A stretch of 60,659 nucleotides of DNA, taken from assembly GCA_003339415.1 (NCBI GenBank), contig PDHQ01000212.1, positions 1 to 60,659 on the forward strand. Direction: 5' to 3'. This document shows, piece after piece, positions 47,522 through 60,527 of this stretch. The position numbers were made by a program, and so were the translations under genes. This DNA comes from Ophiocordyceps camponoti-saundersi (nom. inval.) (Eukaryota > Ascomycota > Sordariomycetes > Hypocreales > Ophiocordycipitaceae). The notes under the pieces are model-generated. The model searched no databases and was not told the origin of the DNA. It worked only from the letters and a program-made list of their open reading frames with translations. Every line of letters begins with the position of its first letter. The stretch's first letter is position 1.

Positions 47522-48620
47522 ACCCTTATTATTACTAAACTCTAGTTAGCGCTAAAAGGGGAGGAGGGGCAGTATATATAAAGTTTTAGTTTATAAACTT
47601 TTAGGGTTAGGAAATATATATATTTTTTACTTAGTTTTATACCGCTCTTATCTTAAAATAAAGTTAACTTTACTTAAAGTGAAACTTTTAATAAAAAAAT
47701 TAATAATATAGTTTTTTCTTATAAGCTATAATATAAATAAATTTACTTTTTATATATAAGCGGTAAAATACTTATTATATTATAGCTTTATTATATAATA
47801 TTTAGTAATATATTTAAGTTAATAATATTTAAAATATTATTAAAATTAAACTTTTAATATATATAGTTAAATATTAAAAATCTTTACTTATATTATTATA
47901 CTTTTATTATAAATTTAATTTATATTTATTATATTATTAATAATAACTATTAAAAAACTTTATTAAGTTTTTAAATAATATTTTCTTATATATAATTATA
48001 TTATTAAAACTTTATTTAAAAACTTAATCTTTTTTTAAAAAGCTTTTTTATTATTTTATTATAAGGCTTATACTAATACACCCTTTATAATAAAAATATA
48101 ACCTCTACTAATTAAATATACTTTTTCTTTAAAAATAATATAAACTTACTTTAAATTAAACTAAAGCTTATAAATAATATCTTAAAATATTATTATAATA
48201 TTATTATTAAGTAATTTCTTTATTATAAAAGCTTAGCTTTACTTATAAAGTTTATAATTAATATTTATTATAATTATTTAAAAGCTTTAAACTTAAAATA
48301 AAGTAATAATAAAGTTAAAGTATATTATAAGCTATTACTTATATTATTTAAAAACTTATTTTCTAATAATCTTTTTTAGCGCTTTAGCTATAATTATAGC
48401 TTATAATAAAAAAGTTCCGCTCTTTTTAAAGCTATAAAAAAAAGTAAACCGCGGCTATAATAGTTAAAAAAATATTACTAACTAATAAAGTTAAAGTAAG
48501 GGAGGCGCCTCCTTAAACCTTTTTAGACTCCGCTACTTATTTAATAATTACTTATATAAAAATAAAGATATTTCTTAAAATAACCTTATTAATATTTACC
48601 TTAGCTTTTAATAAGGTAAT

Positions 48621-49030
48621 TATTAGTTAGCCTTCGTAGTGCGTATACGGGAGTTAATAGCAATTACTAGTACTAAAGGTATAATTCTTCTAATTTATAA
48701 TATTCGTCTATATCTTCTCTAAAATAAGGGGAATTCTACTTCTACTTATATATAAAATATCCTTACGTATACTCTCTTCTTCTATACTCGATATTAAATT
48801 AAGTATAATCTAATCTCTTCCCGAAACGAATCTAATATCGACTAAAAGTCTATTAAAGCTCCTATCTAAAATACTATAATAAAAATATAATCGAAACTTA
48901 CCTTACTTCTTATTACTTAAGTCCCTTTAATATATCCTACGTAATATACCCCTTTTCCCCCTATCTTAAGTATATATAGATTTTATTCTATACTTATATA
49001 GATTTTAGTTATTCTTATATAAGTTTAATA
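48621..49030 (-). repeat. 3' LTR of the copia element
   Basis: This 410-bp repeat starts TATTAGTTAG and ends TTTAATA on the plus strand. The visible differences from the other LTR are transitions. Confidence 0.9.
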
Positions 49031-49049
49031 CCGGTAACTTTTTCTTTTT

Positions 49050-50900
49050 CGGGAAAGGGCGATTTCTTAGGCCGTGCTAAGTTTAGGCTTTTCTCCTTCC
49101 GGGTTATAAAGCCTTAGACTCGGATATTAAGGGTATTAGTATCGATTAGGCGTTCTAATATTTTATTTAAATTATCCTTAGTTATAGCGTTTATAAGGTT
49201 ATCTAAATTATTTATTTATTTAATTTCCTCGACCTCCTAGTTCTTATAGGACTCTCTTATTAATATAATATTAATTATTAACCTTTTTTTTTTATAATCC
49301 TAAGCTTTACTAGATATTTATATAGTAAATATAAGTTAATATAGATAATAATCTAAATTACGCTTAATCTAAGTTCGGACCGAATTCTTATTAATATTAA
49401 GCTAATAAAGATACCGATATCGAAGCTAGCTAATATCCTATATATTTCGGACGCTAGTACGGACCGTATTACCTTTTTATACTTCGTTAAGCTTTAATAA
49501 ATAATATTCCCGGAGAGCGTAAACTTATCTTTACCGCCGGTCTCTTATTTAAGTATAATAACGTATCTAATCTATAAGGATAGGTTAGAATTATTTATAA
49601 AAGAACTATTAGTAAAAATATAAAGCTTTATATTATTTAGTAATATAAGGATATATTATAGTTTTTAGTTTTAGTACTTTTACTATTATTATAGCTTTTT
49701 ATTAAGCTTCTTATAGTCTTTTTTATCTAAAAATTATTTCTAAGTAATAATAGAAAGATTATAGGCGGCTTCGGGTTAATAAATAAAAGTAATATAGGCA
49801 CCTTAGGTATATTATTTAAGGTATTACTAAGCGTAATCTAAGGCGGAGTAGTTAACGGGTCGAATCTTAGCCGCCTAGCCTTTTTATCGAAGGGAGATCG
49901 AACTTAAGGTAAGGTTAATCTAAGATTTATTAAAATCCATAATATCCCTAGCTTAGAGGATAGTTTTAGGTTTAGTGCGGAACTAAGCGGCGGTTATTTA
50001 CTTATCTTTTAATTATTTAAATACTTTTATATTAAGTATAAGAGTATTATCGGTTTATAAACTAATAAGCTTAAAACGCGCTTAATCGCTATACTTAACG
50101 AGAAGGTAAGTATTAAAAGTTAATATCTATATTCGTAGCTATTAAAAATAGTAATCTTAGTAAGTTTAAAATTAATAAATACTGGCCTCCGTAATATTAT
50201 ATAGCGGCTTAATAATATAGATTATAATATCTAAAAAATACCAGTCTTTTATTTTAGGGGGAAGCGTAGCGATAATAGTTTATTTAAAGTTAAATCGTAA
50301 CTATAAGTATACTTAAGTAATATTATATAAGGCTAGTTTAAAGCCTAATTAAAAGGTAGCGGGGGTAAGAGTAAGAATAAGCCGCTAGCTAACCTATTAT
50401 ATTATTAAGGATTAAGTAAGAATAGTATCCTTACCCTTATTATTATAACTTACGATAATAAGCTTAGATTTTTCGTATAGGTAGTCGGTGCCTATCCCCT
50501 TAATTTCCTAGACTATATAGGCTTTAAAAACGCAAACGCTATAATACTTAATAATATTATACTTTTTAAAGGAAAAGATACTATAGCTAATAAGGTTATT
50601 AATCTCCTAGGTATCTAAGGCCTTAAAAAATTAGCTAGCTATTATAATCTTCCTTTTAGCCCGAAGCTTAAGAGATAACGATATATTATCCTTTTCCTTT
50701 TATATTATAAAAATATTATCTATAGAGAGATTTCGAGGAATATATATAATAATTCTTAAATAAGGCGTTACTTAGGATAATACCGAAGTTAAGTTAATAT
50801 TAGGAGGAGGCAAAGTTAGTATCGATTTAGGGCCTTTATATAAAGATATTAGAAAAGGGTAGATATACGTAAACCGGAAAGAATAAAGTCCGTATAGGAG
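49050..50900 (-). pseudogene. pol: Reverse transcriptase and RNase H region of the copia element
   Basis: Minus-strand reading downstream of the integrase gives FKALDTxEINNLI near 50620, VFKAYIVxEIKGIGTDYLYEKS at about 50535-50460, then a KDTILTxSLII block, LGFKLAL and ATLPPK near 50340-50240, and IIKPLYNI near 50200. These match the order of conserved blocks in fungal copia reverse transcriptases (the RIV.EIKGKGT.PYEKSR block, the ILTQSPTIQR block and the P-LYG-I-E block). The RNase H part toward 49050 is too decayed to read with certainty. In the intact element it would make cDNA from the packaged RNA. Confidence 0.8.
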
Positions 50901-52430
50901 GTTAACGGTAACGTTATAGCTATTAATAAAGAGAAAAGTATATAGTCTTATTTATTTACCGAGTTCGCGCTAAATATAAACTTAGCTATTTAAAGGTAGC
51001 TATAAAATATCAGAGATATTAGGGCTATTTTATATAAATAAAGCGTTATAGACTATTTATTAAGTATAGTATTTCTAAAGTTTAGTTATAGCTTTCTAAA
51101 TAGCGGTAGCTTATTATAAGGTAAAAGGGGTTAGAGTTAAGTTAAGGTATACGCGTAAATAGGCTCTAAAAACTAGAAAAGTTAGGATAAGTTTATTAAG
51201 TTTTACTATATCGTTAATTACTTTTATAGCTATTTATAAGATAGAATCTTAACTAATATTAAGTTAAAGTTTAGCTAAGATTACCTTATAAGCGCGTTAA
51301 AGGGGGGCATAATATTATTTAACTTTCCTAACTAACTAATATACCTTAACGGGGACCTAAGTATATATAATACCTAAAATAGCGGCCTTAGAACGGAACT
51401 CTTAAAAGTCGAAGTTTTTTCTAGTATTATAACGAATAATATTAAGGGGTCTAAAGTAAATATTAATTTAAATTATATAAAAGGTATTCTAAGTATCTTT
51501 TACGGAAAGAGATAAGAGAAACTAAGTAGCTTAGAAAGCTATAGCCTAGTCGATAGCGTATAAGATAGCTTATTAGTTAATATAGAGAATATCTACGATA
51601 ACCTTAAAGTTAAAATTACGGTTATCTTCTAGCTTAAATTTAAATTATTAGGGCGCGGGGCTATTTAATTAGTATTAATAATAAACCTTAGAGATAGCCT
51701 TAATAGCTTAGATATCGGTATTATATCCGGCCTAAGTAAGTAGTTAGTATAGACGGGATACGCTAAGGTGCCTAAATCGTTTATAAATTTAATATATCTC
51801 TTACTTAGTAAAATATAATATAGCTTCTTCTAAGGGTAAAAGAAAAAACTAAAGATAACCTTATTTACGTATAATAAGGATTTTAGTTATACTATAGATA
51901 AGGTAATTTAAAGTATTATAGAAGAATATCCCTAGTTAATTTATATCTACTAAGTATAAGAAGAACGGGGTTTAAGTAAGTAAGATATAGAATATAATCT
52001 TACTTACCGGGGTCGTAACTTAAATAAAGCTAAGGGAGGTAACGATTTAGCCTTTACTAAATTTAATAAATACTTAGCTAGCGGTAAATTCGTTAAGGAA
52101 TAGTAAGGGTATAAGAAGCCGTAATACTTCGAACTAAGATTAACCTAATATTGATATAGATATCGTACCGGTATTAATTAGAATACCTTAGAACGTTATC
52201 TAGGAATATCGGTTTATTAAGGTAAAATAAGTAGCGGAAGTAATAATAGGTGCGGGCTTATAAGGGTTATCTCCTATTAGGAAGTATATATATACTAATT
52301 AGTATAATATTTTAGCTACTTAAAGTAATATCGATAGTAAGTTTTCCGTTAGTTTCGTAATTTAAGGTATATAAAATATTTAAGTTAATTATATAAATAA
52401 TAAAATATAGTATAAAGTTTCGGTAAATTT
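50900..52430 (-). pseudogene. Integrase region of the copia element
   Basis: At about 51830-51540 the minus strand reads FRHLSVSRLYxLL, then AGYNTDI, and FKFKLEDNRNFNFKVIVDILYI. This is the GAG-pre-integrase block (normally RRFGHPS) followed by the first part of the integrase core, with the catalytic Asp in IVDILYI still present. The RRFGH histidine zinc ligand has moved to RRFRH or been lost. Upstream sequence to 52430 would contain the protease. Confidence 0.78.
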
Positions 52431-52439
52431 ATAAGATAA

Positions 52440-54400
52440 GAGTGCTTATCTATTATCGCTATCCTCCTCTAGTATTTTTTCTATCCCTTCGAATTCTATA
52501 AGATAAGCGTTAAAGTTAACCTTTATATTAGTAAAAGTATAATAGGCTAGAAACGCACGTCTAAATACTTTACGTTCCTCGTTTATATATTTAGAGGACT
52601 AATATCTAGCTTTACTATAAATAAAATACTTACGGTTTTACGATATATTAGCTTTTAAGTTATAAGTAAAGTTATTTCCGCTATTAGTATAATATCGGTT
52701 TAAGGGCTAGTTAACGGTTTTCTAATATTAGCGATTAAGGTAGAAAATATCGGGGTTTAGAGCGTTAGGAAGAGGTAATAATAGGTAAGAGCTTTAAATA
52801 TACTACGAGCTACTAAATTAATAAGTTAGGGCTATTTCTAAAAAGGAACGGAGGTTAGATATAAGCGTCTCTATATCTTTCGTAAGTCTAAAAAGTATAA
52901 ATTCTAATTTAGGGACGCTTTAGTAAGTATTAATAAGGGTTATTCGTAAAGGGGCGTTATTAGTATAATCGGAACTAAGAGCACGCTAATAAAGGTTTAA
53001 TTTATTAAAAATTTTTTATAAGACTTTATATAATTTACTCTTAGGGTACGAAGTTTAAACTATTTAGTAAGTAGTAGATATTTAATCCGTATAATAATAA
53101 GAGTAGTTAACGTCTATATTAAAATATTTCTATATTTAAAAATATATATCGCGGAAAATAGAAAACTAGTTAATATAATCGAGATAATACTATCTTACTC
53201 GGCTTAAAAGAATATATAGAAAAATCGTATAAAAATAAAATAGGTAAATTTCTAATATAAAGTAAATATTTATAAAAATATAAACCTTATTATTTAAGAG
53301 GTTATAAGGTTTGCCTAAGTATATAGTATTCTTATCCTAAACTTTAGTAAATTAAGTAATTATTTCTAAATTAATATATATATTAGGAAATTTAATCGGG
53401 GGTAATATAGAGAAAGTAGAAGCGTCTAGTATAGGTTTATCCTAAAATCGAGGTATTTTCGATAAAAGTTTTTATCGATATCGATAAAGTTCTATATTAA
53501 TATCTAAATAAGAATTTTAGCTATTAATATTAAGTCTAGCTATACTTACTAATAGTTCTTTAATAGGTATATCTAGTAAGGACTATATTCTTCGGGCGGT
53601 AGCTTAAGGGTCTTAGAATTAGTATATTATTAGTTACTAGGTAAGTTAAATTAGTAAGTTTTAAGATAATACGTCTAATTATAATACCTAAAGGTTAGGG
53701 ATAATTTAAATTTAGGCGTTTTTAGTATTTAAGCTAGGCCTTAGTTAAGGTGCTATTTACTATTACGAGGTAAGCGCGGTAGTAGTTTAGGTATCTATCT
53801 TAGTTTCTAATATTAATCTTATAGGGATTACGAGTTTTAGTTTAAAAGAGGTTTTACTATATACCTAGGCCGGCTATATAGGAGGTTCGTTTATATTTAG
53901 AAGTTTTTTAAGTTCCTTTAGGGCGGGTTTCTTAGATTTACCGATATAAATTCCTTATCTTATAAGGAAGCTTCGGGTAAAGTCTCTTATAAATACTTAT
54001 CCTATTTCCTATATTTTTAATTTCTAGCTATTAAAATATCGTTAGAAGAGGTTAAATAAAGCGAGATTAGATAATTACTTATCGCTTTTAATAAACGAGA
54101 TAAATCTCGCTATCGCTAGTTTAATTATCTCTACGTTCTCGTAATCTCTTAGTATATTATTATCTTAGCGATCTAAGTTAAACTAATTCTAATATCGTTT
54201 TAAGATCTTAGTATATCTAAATACTTCCTAAGTTAGCTAGTTATAATATTTAAGGAGTTTTATTTTATTTTCGGGAGGGGTGCTTATAGTTATAAGTAAG
54301 TTTTCGAACCGGCTTTAGATAGATATCGTAAAGTATTTAGGTTAGCTTTTTTAAGAGTTCTAGAGGGGGTCCTATATAGCTTTTTATTAACTTTTTAATT
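52440..54400 (-). pseudogene. gag: gag of the copia element
   Basis: The C-terminal part is easy to read on the minus strand: PLRITLINTY, LEFILFRLTKDIETLISNLRSFLE near 52900, then a decayed zinc knuckle at about 52640-52569 (KYFIYSKARY, where fungal copia gag has KCFVC-K-GCWS; both Cys codons are now Tyr), EERKVFRRAFLAYY, and an acidic end EFEGIEKILEEDSDN at 52490-52450. The upstream limit is approximate because no start codon survives. Confidence 0.75.
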
Positions 54401-54506
54401 AATCACGGCTTACCTCTATATAGTTACTTTCGTAAGAGTCTACTATTAGGGTTAATTATTCCGTTCTTACTAATCTATAATTAACTAAATTTTAACTACT
54501 AATTAG

Positions 54507-54916
54507 TATTAGTTAGCTTTCGTAATATATATATAGGAGTTAATAGCGATTACTAATATTAAAGGTATAATTCTTTTAGTTTATAATATTCGTTTATATT
54601 TTCTTTAAAATAAGGGGAATTCTACTTCTACTTATATATAAAATATCCTTACGTATACTCTCTTTTTCTATACTTAATATTAGATCGAGTATAATCTAAT
54701 CTTTTCCCGAAATTAATCCGATATCGACTAGGAGTTTATTAAAGCTCCTATCTAAAATGCTATAATAAAAATATAATCGAAACTTACCTTACTTCTTATT
54801 ACCTAAGTCCCTTTAATACGTCCTATATAATGTACCCCTTTTCCCCCTATCTTAAGTATATATAAATTTTATTCTATACCCGTATAAATTTTAGTTATTC
54901 TTATATAAGTCTAATA
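54507..54916 (-). repeat. 5' LTR of the copia element
   Basis: This 410-bp repeat is the partner of 48621-49030. On the minus strand it begins TATTAGACTTATATAAG, a normal TGTTAGA-type LTR start after RIP. Confidence 0.9.
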
Positions 54917-55206
54917 ATAATAAGTATAATAAACCCTTAAGTTTAAAATTATTATAATTTAGAGTAAAGCTATATTCTAAGTAAAAAATTTTCGCGGTTA
55001 TAATTAACTTATATAGCGTTACCCTCCCCTTTAAAGTTACTTTAAATATAGCTTACTATTACTATAAAGTAATAAAGGGAGCAGAGTCTACTTATAATAT
55101 AAAAATAAAAAATTTATATCTGCGTTACTATAAGTATAAAATTTATAAAATATATAAAAGTTAAAATTATTAAATTAAAGAAAAAACTTTAAAATACTTA
55201 AAGTTA

Positions 55207-55345
<139 letters not shown>

Positions 55346-55540
55346 GTAAAGAAATCCGCTACTTATTTTATAAAGATAACTATATTAATATTTTTTACTT
55401 ATAAGGATATTTTTATTTAAGCTTAAAAATAAGCTTTAGTTTATCGCCGCCGCCGTTATAGCTTTTACTAATTCTATTACTATTATTATTATTAATATTA
55501 TTATTAAATAAAGATATATAATAATACCCCTATAAATCGC
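55346..55540. other. Short AT-rich spacer
   Basis: No gene or repeat is visible, apart from a small CGCCGCCGCCG island near 55446 and a second short ATT run. Confidence 0.4.
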
Positions 55541-57930
55541 CTAACCTCTTATAATATTTTACTAGGATTTCCTCTTTTAAGATTTTACTTAGATTTCCCT
55601 TAGAAACTTTATTACCTTTATACTTAAGAAATTACTAAGATTTCCTATTAAGATTTCTCTATAATAACTCTTAGGATTTTATAGAGATTTCTTACTAGAT
55701 TTAGTATTAAAATATACCTCTAGAAATCTCCGGATTTTACTAGGAAATCCCTATATATTAAGAAATTACTATATATTAAGAAATCTCTATTTTACTAATA
55801 TATACGGAAATTACCGTAAAATCCCCTTAGGTAAATATTTTTAAGATTATATTAAGAAATCTTCCTTAAGCTTTTAGCTATATAATTAGCTTAATAGTCC
55901 TTTAGGTAATAATTTAAAATTTTTTATAATTATTATTTTAATTTTTAAAAAACTCTTATTTATATTTATATTTTTTATAATAGCTATTCTATAATTTTAT
56001 ACTTAATAGCTAGCTTATCTCCTTTTTCTATATATTATATTTAATAGCTAGCTTAATATATACGCTTATTAGAAAATTATATATATAAGTATATATTAAC
56101 TAATAATAATTCTTTATTTTACTAATTTATAGATTTCTAGCTATTAAGGTAATAAGTTAAACTTAAAATATTTTTACTAATAAGATTTTATAAGCGTAAA
56201 TTTTTAGCTTAGAAGAAAGCTTTACTATATTTATTATTTTACCTTAGCTATATATTATTTCTTTACCTCTAAACTTCTTAAAATAATTAAAAAAAAAGTT
56301 ACTGCTAAGAAAAAAAAGCTTATATTTTTAATATTTATAAAAAAATAAAAAAACCTTACCTTTTTAAAAGTAAATTTCCTCTTTTATAATATAAAGAATT
56401 AAAGCTAGTTAGAAAATACTTACTATATTAGGACAATCCTTAAGAAACTAAGTTACTTATTATAATTAATTATTTCTTAACTAATCTAAATATAGTTATA
56501 AATTATAATTAACTATTTAAATAAGTAAATTAATTAAAATATATATTAAATAATATCCTTTATTTACTTAGAATTTTTTTAGAAAATTAGCTATCCTCTA
56601 TTTAAGAATTTTTTTAAATTATAAGTAATATTAAAAGTAAAGGTAAATAACCTACTTTATAAAAAGAAGATAGTAAAAATACTAAGCTTTTTTTTAAGAA
56701 AAAGGTAAGGAAAAGGCTAAGTTCTTTTTATTAGATAAAGGTAAGAAAACCTCTACGCTATAAGAATCCTCTCTAAAAGGAGAACTTTCTACCTTAAAGA
56801 AAAATATTTTAGGGAAATAGTATTTTCTAAATCCTCCTATAATATTATTTAATTTTAAAAAACCTCCCTTATTTTCCTTTAAAAGGAAAAATTAATATAT
56901 ATAATTAATAAAGTACTTTAATTTTATAATATTATATTTTAAAATTTAAATTATTTTAAATATATTAACTTAAAAGATAATTTATAATTATATAATTAAT
57001 TAAACTTATAAAAACTATCTAAATAATAAGTTTAGTTATAAGCTAAAAATATTAAATAGTTTAACTTAGCTAATATTTTTAATATTACCTTTAATTAAAT
57101 TAAAGAAACTAATTAAACTATTATTTACTAAAGTATTAACTTATTTATAAACGCTTTAAAATAAATTATAGCTTAAAGTAAAGATTATACTAATAAACTT
57201 ATATAACTTATTCTCTTTTTTCTTAAAAGTTATATTATAAAATAATATTCTAGAGATTTAAATTTATAAATTAAACTAAAATTTACTTTTCCTAAACTTA
57301 GAATTTAAAGATAAGTAAAAGCTTTATAGAAAAGGTTTACTATCTAACTTAATATTACCGCTTTTATTATATAAAAATAAAGCTTTATATTTTAAAATAT
57401 ACTTACTAGAAAAAACTTCTAATTATAAGTATTAAAAATAAAAAGAATAGCTTAGGTAGCTTTTTATTTTAAATAATTTATATTAATAATTATCTTCTTT
57501 TAACTTAATATCTTTCTCTAAGAAATTTTCTAATAGCTAATTAATAAAATTATTTTAAATAACTAAGTATATAAATAAAAATAACTTATTCTAAACCTTT
57601 AAACTAAGCTAATTAGAGGAACTTAGAGTATTCTCTAAAATAACGCTACTTAGTATATAGCTTTAAGTAAGTTACCTTAATAAGAATATAAAGTAAATAA
57701 TCTTAAGGAGAAATCCCTATAAAATCTAAATTACTAACTAGAATATAAACTAAGCGACTCTTTTAGAAAGCTAATAAATAATACCTAGAAACCTTTAATT
57801 AAAAATATTAAATTTAAAATAAAAATAAAGTAGCTTTTTCTTAAGAAAAATAAAGAAAGTTTAAAAGGTAATTCTATTTTTATTAACTTTACTTATAAAC
57901 TTATAGATTAAAACCCTAATATAAATAAAG
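55540..57930 (+). repeat. Repeat R1, copy 2 (without R2 insertions)
   Basis: This is collinear with 8090-14130 after R2 copies A and B are removed, so it preserves the empty target sites of both (about 57270-57300 and 57333-57349). It includes several AAATTTCC/GGAAATC-like short inverted motifs near 55560-55800. It is followed without an obvious break by a Ty3/gypsy pol relic. Confidence 0.6.
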
Positions 57931-57949
57931 TTTTTACTATTTTTTTTTA

Positions 57950-60500
57950 GAAATACGTAATATTATCCTTAATATCTTAGAATAGCTTTGAGAAAGCGAA
58001 GATAACTTTTTTAAAATATTTAAAAATAAATAACTAGCTAATAACTTATATTATTTTATTTTAGATCTTAAAAAATATAAAATAAAACCTTTTAATATTA
58101 TTAAAGACTTTCTTTTTAAAAACTTTTTTATAATTAAAGCTATTTTATAAATAATTAATTTTCTTTTAAAATAAGTTTCTTATTTTTCCTATATAAAAAT
58201 CTTAGTATTTAGTAAAAATAAACTTTTTAATATTATAAAAATATATATTAATATTAAAATAGATAAATCCTTTATTAGGAAAAACTTACTAAATAAGTTT
58301 AATAATATTAATTATAATTTAATAATAATTTAAAGCTTAAATAATATCGGATTAACTTTAACTTATAGTTAAGCTATTTTTATTTTATATATTATAATAA
58401 TAATAAATTTTATTTTAGTAAGTTTAAAGCTAATACTTAAGTTATTAAGTATCTTCTTACCGGAGTTTTATTAAAATAAGGATTCTTAATCCCTTATAAA
58501 ATTAATATTCTTAACTTTTAATAAAAGCTTTAAATTTAACTTTATAAAAGAATATATATTAAATATTATTTTACTTATAAAAGACTAGCTATTTATAAAC
58601 GTATAATAGCTATTTTAGTAATAATAATCCCTCCTTTTTTAATAGGTATAATTTTAGCACTAATTAAAAATCCTTTTAAAAATCGTAACTTTATTTTCTT
58701 TCCTAACTTTTATTTTCTCTCTAGTTTAATTATTTATAATTACTTTTATTTAACTATTTTTAACTTAAGTAATAAGCTAATCTTTTTAAAATAAAAAGAA
58801 AAGGTTAGTATTATATTAAATTTTAACGATTAATTCTCTTTTATAATCCCTTAATAAATTACTAAAAGGGACTCCTTAGATAACCCTAATAAGCGTTTAA
58901 TATTAGATTTTTTTTTAAACTAAATAATATTATTTAATAAAACTAATACCAACTTACCTTTTATTAATATCTTAGATTTAAGTTAACTATACCGATTAGG
59001 TATTTTTAAGATACTTAATATCTTAGAAATTAAGAGAAAATATAACGTTAAAATTTATACTCTTAATCTTTAGTTATTTAGAAAGGTAAAGTAGCTATAT
59101 AATTCCTTTATAAAACTATAAGAAAATACTAAACTAATTAATCTACTCTTAGAATATTATCTAAAAATCCCCCTTATATATAATTAATATAAGAAAAAAC
59201 TAAGTTTATATCCTTACTTATTAAATAAACTTAATTAAGATTTCCTTAATAAAAAATATAATAATATATATTTATAAGGTAAAATAAAATAAGCGCTTAA
59301 AGCTTTACTTTTCGCTAGCTTATACTTTATTATTTAAAGGAAAAATAAACTATATATTATTAATAACTTATAAGCTTTAAATAGCGTAGCTATTCTTAAT
59401 ATATATCTAATACCTCTCCCTTAAAATATAATCTATAAGTTAGTAAGTAAAAAGGTTATTTTTATTATTAATACTTAAAGCTTTTTTTATTAGTTTCTTA
59501 TTTATTTAAATTACTAAAAGTAGTTTATAATTACTTCTTACTATAAATTAAAGAGGGCTATAATCGCTTTTATAAGGTATAAAAATTCGCTTACTTATAT
59601 ATAAAGATTTATTAATTATATTCTTTAACTATATAAAATATATATTATTAGATATATTAATAATATAGTAATCTTCTCTAATACCTTAAAAGATTATATT
59701 AAGTATCTAACTATAATATTTAATCTTTTTATTAATATAAATCTTTCCCTCTTTACTCCTAAATCTTTCCTTTATTACTTATTTATAAAAATATTAAAAT
59801 ATTATATTAACGGATTTATATTAATAAATACTTAATCTTAAGTAAAAGCCTTATAAGATATTAAGTTCCCTAATACCTTATAGTATCTTAAGTAATAAAT
59901 TAGATTAGTTAGATAGATAAAATATCCTATTCCCTATTTTATATAATAAATTAACTTTTTTTAAAAATATAAAATAATAATATTCTAAGAAAGATATAAA
60001 AATAAAATATTTATTACTAAACCGAAAAGAAATACCTTTACCTCCTTATCTAAGATTATCCTAATAAAGGAAAAAACTAACTATTTTAATAATATTATTA
60101 ACGCCTTTTATAATAACGCTATATTTAGTTAGTTTTTTCCTAATTATTAACTTTTTTTATAAATTAATATTTTTTAAAAGAATAATTTTAAAGCTTATCT
60201 TTTTTATATTAATAATAAGAAATCTTAGAAACTATCTTTAGCTCCGCTTTAATAATTTATTAAACTTATCTACTATCTTAGTTATATATTTAAACTAGCT
60301 AAAATTAGATATTAGCTAACTAAACTTAAGATTTCTTATTTAGTTTAGGCTTATTATAAACTTTAGATTTATCTAATAAAAACCTAGAAACTAAAAATTA
60401 TAGTTTTTATAAATTATACTACGATTTTAATAGTTATAAAATAAACCTCTTTTTTTACTATTAATATAAAGAGTAATAATTACCTTACTCTTATTTCTTA
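57950..60500 (+). pseudogene. pol: Degraded Ty3/gypsy pol (RT and RNase H)
   Basis: Despite extreme AT content, a plus-strand frame is diagnostic. It reads ALNSVAILNIYLIPLP near 59375, VIFIINTxSFFYxFLI near 59455, KRAIIAFIRYKNSLTYI near 59550, then the catalytic region YINNIVIFSNTLKDYIKYL at about 59651-59710 (both Asp codons of YIDDIVIFS now Asn) and LFTPKSFLYYL near 59750. RNase H follows with SLAPLQQF near 60235, KIRYQLTKLKISYLV near 60300 (normally RYWPTELE..GLVW) and IIVFINYTTI near 60390. It is a second gypsy lineage, distinct from E4. Upstream limits and LTRs were not found; R1 copy 2 may be its 5' part. Confidence 0.8.
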
Positions 60501-60527
60501 ATTTTTAAGTTAATATTTTTTTAAAGT

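Larger units (their letters stand above)
48621..54916 (-). mobile_element. Ty1/copia retrotransposon (RIP-inactivated)
   Basis: This 6,296-bp element lies on the minus strand inside R2 copy D/F, with 410-bp LTRs at 48621-49030 and 54507-54916. The target duplicates read GTAAT (48616-48620) and ATAAT (54917-54921); intact R2 copies have GTAAT at this point. The minus strand gives, in order, gag with a decayed zinc knuckle, GAG-pre-integrase/integrase, and reverse transcriptase with sequence typical of fungal copia elements. Gag-integrase-RT order defines the copia class. In minus-strand terms the 5' LTR is the right-hand one. Confidence 0.93.
38180..55162 (-). mobile_element. R2 retroposon, copy D/F, broken by three insertions
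   Basis: Four separated pieces align end to end with full-length R2 copies: 38180-38300, 45230-45648, 47535-48620 and 54917-55162. The gaps are E3, R2 copy E and the copia element, each bounded by its own target duplication. Subtracting the insertions and duplications leaves about 1,862 bp, matching copies B (1,872), C (1,854) and E (1,873). The left end has the TAA-rich tail. I could not find a convincing target duplication for this outer copy. Confidence 0.75.
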
